In this document: piece by piece, positions 58,601 through 64,000 of the stretch
How positions within the stretch are numbered: the first letter of the stretch is position 1
Layout of the letters: each line of letters begins with the position of its first letter
Assembly (NCBI RefSeq): GCF_965363235.1
Contig: NC_134841.1
Location: 40,081,440-40,145,439 of the forward strand
Length of the DNA: 64,000 bases
From: Mytilus galloprovincialis
Lineage: Eukaryota > Mollusca > Bivalvia > Mytilida > Mytilidae
Direction of reading: 5' to 3'
The notes under the pieces: model-generated
The model's database searches: none
Told to the model about the DNA's origin: nothing
The model's input: only the letters and a program-made list of their open reading frames with translations
Program-made: the position numbers and the translations under genes

Positions 58601-60912
58601 AACAGTATTTGTTTATACCTACCGTCGGTGGTTAACATACAATATAGTGCTCCTATATACCGTCTATCAAGAGTTTTAGTCTATACCTACTGTTGGTAGT
58701 TAACGTACAATGTAGTGCTCCTATATACCGTCTATCAACAGTATTAGTCTATACCTACTGTCGGTAGTTAACATACAATATAGAGCTCCTATATACCGTC
58801 TAACAACAGTATTTGTCTATACCTACTGTCGGTAGTTAACATACAATATAGTGCTCCTATATACAGTCTATCAACAGTATTTGTCTATACCTACCGTCGG
58901 TGGTTAACATACAATATAGTGCTCCTATATACCGTCTATCAGCAGTATTTGTCTATACCTACCGTCGGTGGTTAATATACAATATAGTGCTCCTATATAC
59001 CGTCTATCACCAGTATTTGTCTATACCTACTGTAGGTAGTTAACATACAATATAGTGCTCTTATATACCGTCTATCACAAGTATTTGTCTATACCTACCG
59101 TCGGTGATTAACATACGATATAGTGCTATTACATATACCGTCTATCTAGAGTTTTAGTCTTTACCTACTGTTGGTAGTTAACATACAATATAGTGCTCCT
59201 ATATACCGTCTATCAACAGTATTTGTCTATACCTACTGTCGGTAATTAACATACAATATAGTGCTCCTACATGTGTATATATATACCGTCTATCAACAGT
59301 ATTTGTCTATACCTACCGTCGGTGGTTAACATACAATATAGTGCTCCTATATACCGTCTATCAAGAGTTTTAGTCTATACCTACTGTTGGTAGTTAACAT
59401 ACAATATAGTGCTCCTATATACCGTCTATAAACAGTATTTGTCTATACCTACCGTCGGTGGTTAACATGCAATATAGTCATCCTATATACTGTCTATCAA
59501 CAGTATTTGTCTATACCTACCGTCGGTGGTTAACATGCAATATAGTCATCCTATATACTGTCTATCAACAGTATTTGTCTATACCTACCGTTGGTGGTTA
59601 ACATGCCATACAGTACTCCTATATATCGTCTATCAACAGTATTTGTCTGTACCTACCGTCGGTGGTTAACATACCATACAGTACTCCTATATACCGTATA
59701 TCAACAGTACCTGTCTATACCTACCATCGGTGGTTAACAAGCATTACAGTACTCCTATATACCGTCTATCAATACTATTTTTCTCTACCTACCGTCGGTG
59801 GTTAACATATAATACAGTGTACCTATATACCGTCTATTATCAGTATTTTTCTAAACCTACCATAGGTGGTTAATATGCAATATAGTGCTCCTATATACCG
59901 TCTATCAACACTATGTTTCTAACCTGTTTCTATACCCACCGTCGGTGGTTAACATGCAATACAGTGCACCTATATACCGTATATCAACAGTATTTATCTA
60001 TACCTATCGTCGGTGGTTAACATGCAATATAGTCCTCCTATATACTGTCTATCAACAGTATTTAGTCTATACCTACCGTCGTTGGTTAACATGACATATA
60101 GTACTCCTATATACCGTATATCAACAGTACCTGTTTATACCTACCATCGGTGGTTAACAAGCAATACAGTACTCCTATATACCGTATATCAAAAGTATTT
60201 GTCTATACCTACCGTCGGTGGTTAATGTAAAATATAGTGCTGTCTATTAAAATTATGTGTCTATACATACTGTCGGTGGTTAACATACAATAAAGTGCTC
60301 CTATAAACCGTCTATCAACAGTTTTCATTTATACCTACCGTCGATGGTCAATATAACGTATTATATGGTCCGTATATAGTGCTCATATATACCGTCTGTC
60401 AAAAGTATCTGAATTTACCTACCGTCGGTGGTTAACATACAATATAGTGCTCCTATATACCGTCTATTAACAGTATTTCTTTATACCTACCGTCGGTGGT
60501 TAAGGTGGTACCTAACACTACAGGGAGATAACTCTGTAAAGTCAGCTAAACGTTTTCATTACGTTGTGTTGTAAAAGGAACATTAAGCTTCTCAATGATC
60601 AAAATTGGTGTTTGTCAAATTGCTATATAACCAGTGTAATTTTTCTGACAAAACGGTTGGTTCAAAGTTTTAGAAATTTTTATATTTTTGTTAAAGGTTC
60701 TAAGTAAGTACTTTGACAAAATTTTATGAAAATTAAACGAGCCAAACTAATTTTAGTGCAAGTGTTGGGTACCACCTTAACGTAAAATATAGTGCTCCTT
60801 TATATACCGTCTTTCAATAGTATTTCTTTATACCTACTGTCGGTGGTTAACATAGAATTTAGTGCTCCTATATACCGTCTATCAACCGCATTTGTCTATA
60901 CCTACCGACGGT
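52645..60912 (-). repeat. Right 68-bp satellite array, about 117 units
   Basis: The same 68-bp unit as at 36.5-41.6 kb, here in reverse complement (TATACCTACCGTCGGTGGTTAAC...). Excluding the inserted MITE it spans about 8 kb. Marker variants recur in blocks: TCTATTGACAGTTGTCTATA near 53,700, 54,850, 55,190, 56,345, 56,690 and 57,580, and a TTTTTTTCTAAACCTACCGT variant near 52,815, 55,005, 56,490 and 57,720. Multi-unit segments were therefore duplicated repeatedly. Plus-strand frames of 65-70 codons here are periodicity artefacts. Confidence 0.97.
60504..60776. mobile_element. 273-bp MITE inserted at TTAA in a satellite unit
   Basis: Ends GGTGGTACCTAACACT and AGTGTTGGGTACCACC (one mismatch in 16). 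TTAA is duplicated at 60500-60503 and 60777-60780. The satellite unit reads straight through when the element is removed (GTGG-TTAA-CGTAAAATATAG). The TTAA target suggests a piggyBac- or Kolobok-type MITE. Confidence 0.92.
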
Positions 60913-61900
60913 TGTTATCAAAACAAACTATTTTCAATCGACAGTCTCTATACTTCACTCTGAATGACTGATGACATTTATTTGACCAGTAACATTCCCT
61001 ATTGTATTCATTATTTAGTTTTCTCCCTGAACTTGTCTGAAATATTTGCGGCTGTACTGATGGCAAACAACAATCAATCAATTTCTTAAAGTATTTCTTA
61101 ATCTAAATAATATATTATTTTTTAATCTAACCAGTAATATGTGATCGGTGAATGTACGTATGACAATTACGCCAATTTTGAAAAAGCATATTTTTTTTCA
61201 TTTGCGCACATTGACATTTTTTAATATGCGCCAAATTGATTCGAAAGGTTAGGTCTGATAAATTTAGATGATAAAATTTAACTTGTTTAACCAAACGCAG
61301 CAATCCAATGAACACAAGCTACAATATAGACAAATGTGTGTATAGACACATGTTGAGCTCATGGGTATCATCATTTAATCACACTTCTGGTACCCGAACA
61401 TTTACTTTCATATATGGAACCGATGCCATAAAGAAAAAAAAACAGGCTTTAACTTATAAAAATTTTGATAAAAAAGGGGATGCTTTATTGTAGGGAAGAT
61501 ATCACAAGGTTGCAGTTCAACAGAAGTGTTGCATGACAATACTCAGTTAAAAAAGATTTGTGCATATGCAAATGTGCTTTTTATGTCAAACTGTTACAAT
61601 CTTATTTTATAAAGTGCTACTTCAAGTGTGATGTACACTTGCAATAAACTTATCCTGCTTTCAATCCCCCTCCTCCTCCTCGTCACGTGTGAGCAAGTGG
61701 CAGGTGGCAAAAGGCCAGAAGGAATATTTTTGTTATTATATAAATAAATTCTATACATCTTATATGCCTCATGACTTGTGTTTACCTGTTAATTTGTGCA
61801 AATGAAGAAAAGAAATTTGGCGCAAAGAAATAAAAAAAAATAGGCGCTAATTAAGAGCAGATTGGCGCAAATGGAAAAAGCCGAAGCAAATATAATCTTT
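60913..61900. other. Right interior of the giant element, no gene seen
   Basis: AT-rich. Two short frames (61127-61315 minus, 61308-61493 plus) have no support. GCGC-containing phrases near 61,195 and 61,830 are not explained. Confidence 0.45.
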
Positions 61901-62379
61901 TCTCGTATCAAGATTTCAAGATTTTATTCATAACCTCAGACACATACTTGTGTACAAGAGGACAATAATATATACAACCATATTAAGATAAAACATAGCG
62001 AGACAGGACAAACGAAACACAAATACATAGTATATTTTAAAAGACAATTGGTATAATTAGATTAGGTATTTTATGATTTTCTTCACGAAAATTGATAATT
62101 TCCTTTGAACTTGTACGTTACATATAGACAACAAGCCAGTGAATTTCTTCTTGCTTGGATTCATTACATAGTAATTTGGTACAAACTTTGATCTAAGAGC
62201 AGAAACATCAGCATTTTTACAGGTAAACAATATATGAAACTCATCCCCTATTCCCTCATTACATAATGTACATATTCTATTTTCCCTCGCGATCCCCGCC
62301 CATCTACCCGTCTCAATAGGTAACTTCAAATTCGAGCATCGAAGTTCAGATATGTAATATCTGTCCTTGGGTAATAATC
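61900..62379 (-). pseudogene. 3' end of a non-LTR retrotransposon
   Basis: On the minus strand a frame open from about 62,379 to 62,057 encodes a C-terminal reverse-transcriptase-ORF tail: Y-Y-I-S-E-L-R, then ETGRW, then the Cys-x2-Cys...His...Cys knuckle in ICTLCNEG and FHILFTC. A minus-strand stop near 62,379 precedes it, so only the tail is left. The stretch down to about 61,900 resembles the 3' untranslated part of such elements. A 5'-truncated, dead copy. Confidence 0.65.
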
Positions 62380-63584
62380 ACAATAGATACGGTTCCAAAC
62401 CAAACTCGAGTTTGAATTAATAAAGAATAGAATTCACCCCTATCAGATCAAATTGGTGTTTTCTTTCTTTTTTTCGTTCAGTTTCATCTAGTCCATTTGT
62501 TCATTTGACTCTGTCTCCATCACGACTAGGATGCATTTTAATTTATAATGTAAAGTCGTTCAGGTTTTTGTTTTATTATATAAAAAAAGGAGATATAGCA
62601 TGATTGCCAATGAGACAACTCTCTAAAAGAGACAAAGTGACACCGGAATTAACTATTAAAAAAAACCTTTAACAGATCACGGTACGCTGACGGTACAGAT
62701 GTCTGTAAATTCAGAAATTAATGCGAGGTTTTTATTATTGCGACAATAATTAAGACTCGCATTTTGAAGTATTGCGTTTGAATTTTTTCTTAATCGTTGT
62801 AATCAAAATCTCATTTCAGGTTATAATGACACTCATCGCATTAAATATTTAATAACTGCATGCAACAAATTTACATTCAAAAGACTATGAATTTGATGTA
62901 TATTTGACAAGATTAGTTCGTTTAAGTTGCTAAAAATTCTATAATTAGTGTATTATTCTCCCAAGTTTATTTGAAAAGGTATAATTCCTCTATATAAATG
63001 GCAAATCTTTCATAAAATATCCAGTAAGTTGGATAAACGTTTACCAAATCATCCCAATACAGTTTGATTTATATATTCACTTTGCTATTCCGTTCTTGCA
63101 CAGTGATATAGTTCATTTTGCATCATCCCATATTCTAGCAAAGGGAGATTATCTCAGCATCACCGTTACATTAGTAATAGCTGTCGTACATAAAATAGTT
63201 AGCTCGAACTGTATGATCCTGTGTGAATCTGATCCTTATATTAAAAGTGCATAAATGGTTCACATATGGGTCTTATTTAAACATTAAACAGTATCAAAAC
63301 AATTAGTGCATTATAATATAACCAAATAGGCATGCAAAAAAGAATCAATAGGCAAAATATGCTTGTCTACCGTCTAATTCTAATTGCTAATATTTACTGT
63401 ATTGTACATAGCTCAATTCCATTCCATTCCATTCAATTTTATTTATTTTTTAATTTTCAGCAGAAAACAGTATTTCTAACAATTAAATTGAATTAATTTG
63501 ATATGACGTTGACACACGGTAATCACTCTCATGTTTTTATTTACATCGCTGTCAATCATCCGGTAAAGATGAATATTCATTACT
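62380..63584. other. Right interior near the tip, no gene seen
   Basis: A mussel repeat copy (GCATGATTGCCAATGAGACA) lies at 62,590-62,700. The rest is AT-rich without recognisable coding sequence. Confidence 0.5.
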
Positions 63585-63631
63585 ACCCTCGGTAGTTAAC
63601 GTCCCTCGATGGTTAACTTTAAGTGCCTACC
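63585..63631 (-). repeat. Right terminal inverted repeat of the giant element
   Basis: The reverse complement begins GGTAGGCACTTAAAG. Its inner part, GTTAACTACCGAGGGTAG, is very close to the satellite unit's GTTAACTACCGACGGTAG. The 9-bp duplication ATTTCAGTT follows at 63632-63640. Confidence 0.9.
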
Positions 63632-63640
63632 ATTTCAGTT

Positions 63641-64000
63641 ATTGTTTGGAAATAGAATACTCTTTTACTTTGATAGAAACAGAAATCATCACTAATTCAA
63701 TATCTCAAAACGGACATCATAAGGACTCCCCTGTGAGAATGTGGGAGCCTTATAGCTACAGTTTTCACTTTGTTGGCCGATCTACAATTTTTGTAAATGC
63801 AAAATCTCCAAAAATATCAATAGGTATATTTTTCACAGTTATTTTAATGTACATCATAATTGTCAATGTGCATATTATTTTTTGGTGGGAAAAAAAATCA
63901 CACATTTTGAGAAACATTTTTTTTAAAATAAATTGCCAGTGTGAAAGGATTAGGTTCCATAAGTGCCCTTAATGACCCTAAAGATGAAAAGTGTTTCTAG
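63641..64000. other. Right flank of the giant element
   Basis: AT-rich. A 108-codon frame (63646-63972) starts without an ATG and resembles no family; I do not call it a gene. Confidence 0.45.

Larger units (their letters stand above)
33790..63631. mobile_element. Giant 29.8-kb TIR transposon with subterminal satellite arrays
   Basis: The ends are inverted repeats starting GGTAGGCACTTAAAG. About 47 bp match with three to four mismatches (33790-33836 against the reverse complement of 63585-63631). A perfect 9-bp direct repeat, ATTTCAGTT, flanks them at 33781-33789 and 63632-63640. Inside, two 68-bp-unit arrays lie in opposite orientation, and their unit shares GTTAACCACCGA with the terminal repeats. 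No transposase is visible; the core holds nested unrelated elements. A 9-bp duplication is usual for Mutator-like transposons, but superfamily membership is inference. It is probably non-autonomous. Confidence 0.85.

Noticed and set aside
52784..60225. Plus-strand frames in the right array
   Set aside because: Same satellite artefact as in the left array.
36520..60912. Centromeric satellite
   Set aside because: The arrays lie inside one TIR element with a target duplication, in mirror orientation; a transposon-internal origin explains them better. Centromere function cannot be judged from sequence.
63646..63972. 108-codon frame in the right flank
   Set aside because: No ATG start, hydrophobic low-complexity composition, poly(A) runs; no resemblance to a known family.

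Overview
The window looks like animal nuclear DNA from a bivalve mollusc, most likely a marine mussel (Mytilus-type). It is AT-rich and gene-poor, with GT-AG introns. It carries several dispersed repeats that I recognise from mussel genomic sequence: the family containing 'tatgattgccaatgagac', a 'cccatttccatactcaatttt' family, and a 'ggacacattcttgttt' family. The genus call rests on memory of those repeats, not on a search. I see no prokaryotic gene layout. Almost everything in the window is mobile or tandemly repeated DNA.

Region 1 (1-10.5 kb). An 81-bp minisatellite (about 44 units) is followed by five tandem copies of a unit of about 1 kb. Each 81-bp unit has a polypyrimidine-AG acceptor and a GTATGT donor around a 26-nt core, so it resembles a repeated micro-exon. 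Each 1-kb unit holds a related 77-97 codon reading frame and a second exon-like block. An exon-like block at 9.85 kb and a block with an AATAAA signal at 10.16-10.53 kb could finish a plus-strand transcript.

Region 2 (10.5-14.8 kb). A 620-bp near-perfect hairpin MITE with a TAAA target duplication, otherwise unassigned DNA. A possible ETS site plus first exon lies near 13.6 kb, and a 56-bp tandem repeat lies just upstream of the next gene.

Region 3 (14.8-25 kb). An apparently intact Helentron (Helitron2-type rolling-circle transposon). One uninterrupted 2159-residue gene encodes a papain-like protease-like domain, a Cys-rich region, an HUH Rep nuclease, a Pif1-type helicase and a C-terminal EEP endonuclease. 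A three-exon gene for an RPA-like OB-fold protein follows in the same direction. Together they would supply nicking, unwinding and ssDNA protection.

Region 4 (25-33.8 kb). AT-rich DNA with several short tandem repeats and old dispersed repeats, and no convincing gene.

Region 5 (33,790-63,631). This stretch is bracketed by terminal inverted repeats of about 47 bp and a perfect 9-bp direct repeat, ATTTCAGTT. I interpret it as one giant (29.8-kb) DNA transposon. Inside it are two satellite arrays with a 68-bp unit, about 75 units on the left and about 117 on the right, in opposite orientation. Their unit shares the GTTAACCACCGA motif with the terminal repeats. The middle is a set of nested insertions: a mussel repeat was split by a 5.9-kb Polinton/Maverick derivative (AG...CT ends, 6-bp duplication GTTGTC), which was itself split by a 1.8-kb foldback element (duplication GCTTTC) that contains a small hairpin. 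The Polinton keeps decayed structural, packaging-ATPase and adenain-like protease genes. No transposase for the giant element is visible, so it is probably non-autonomous.

The most notable items are the giant element with expanded subterminal arrays, the splice-signal-bearing minisatellite, and the intact Helentron with its RPA partner.
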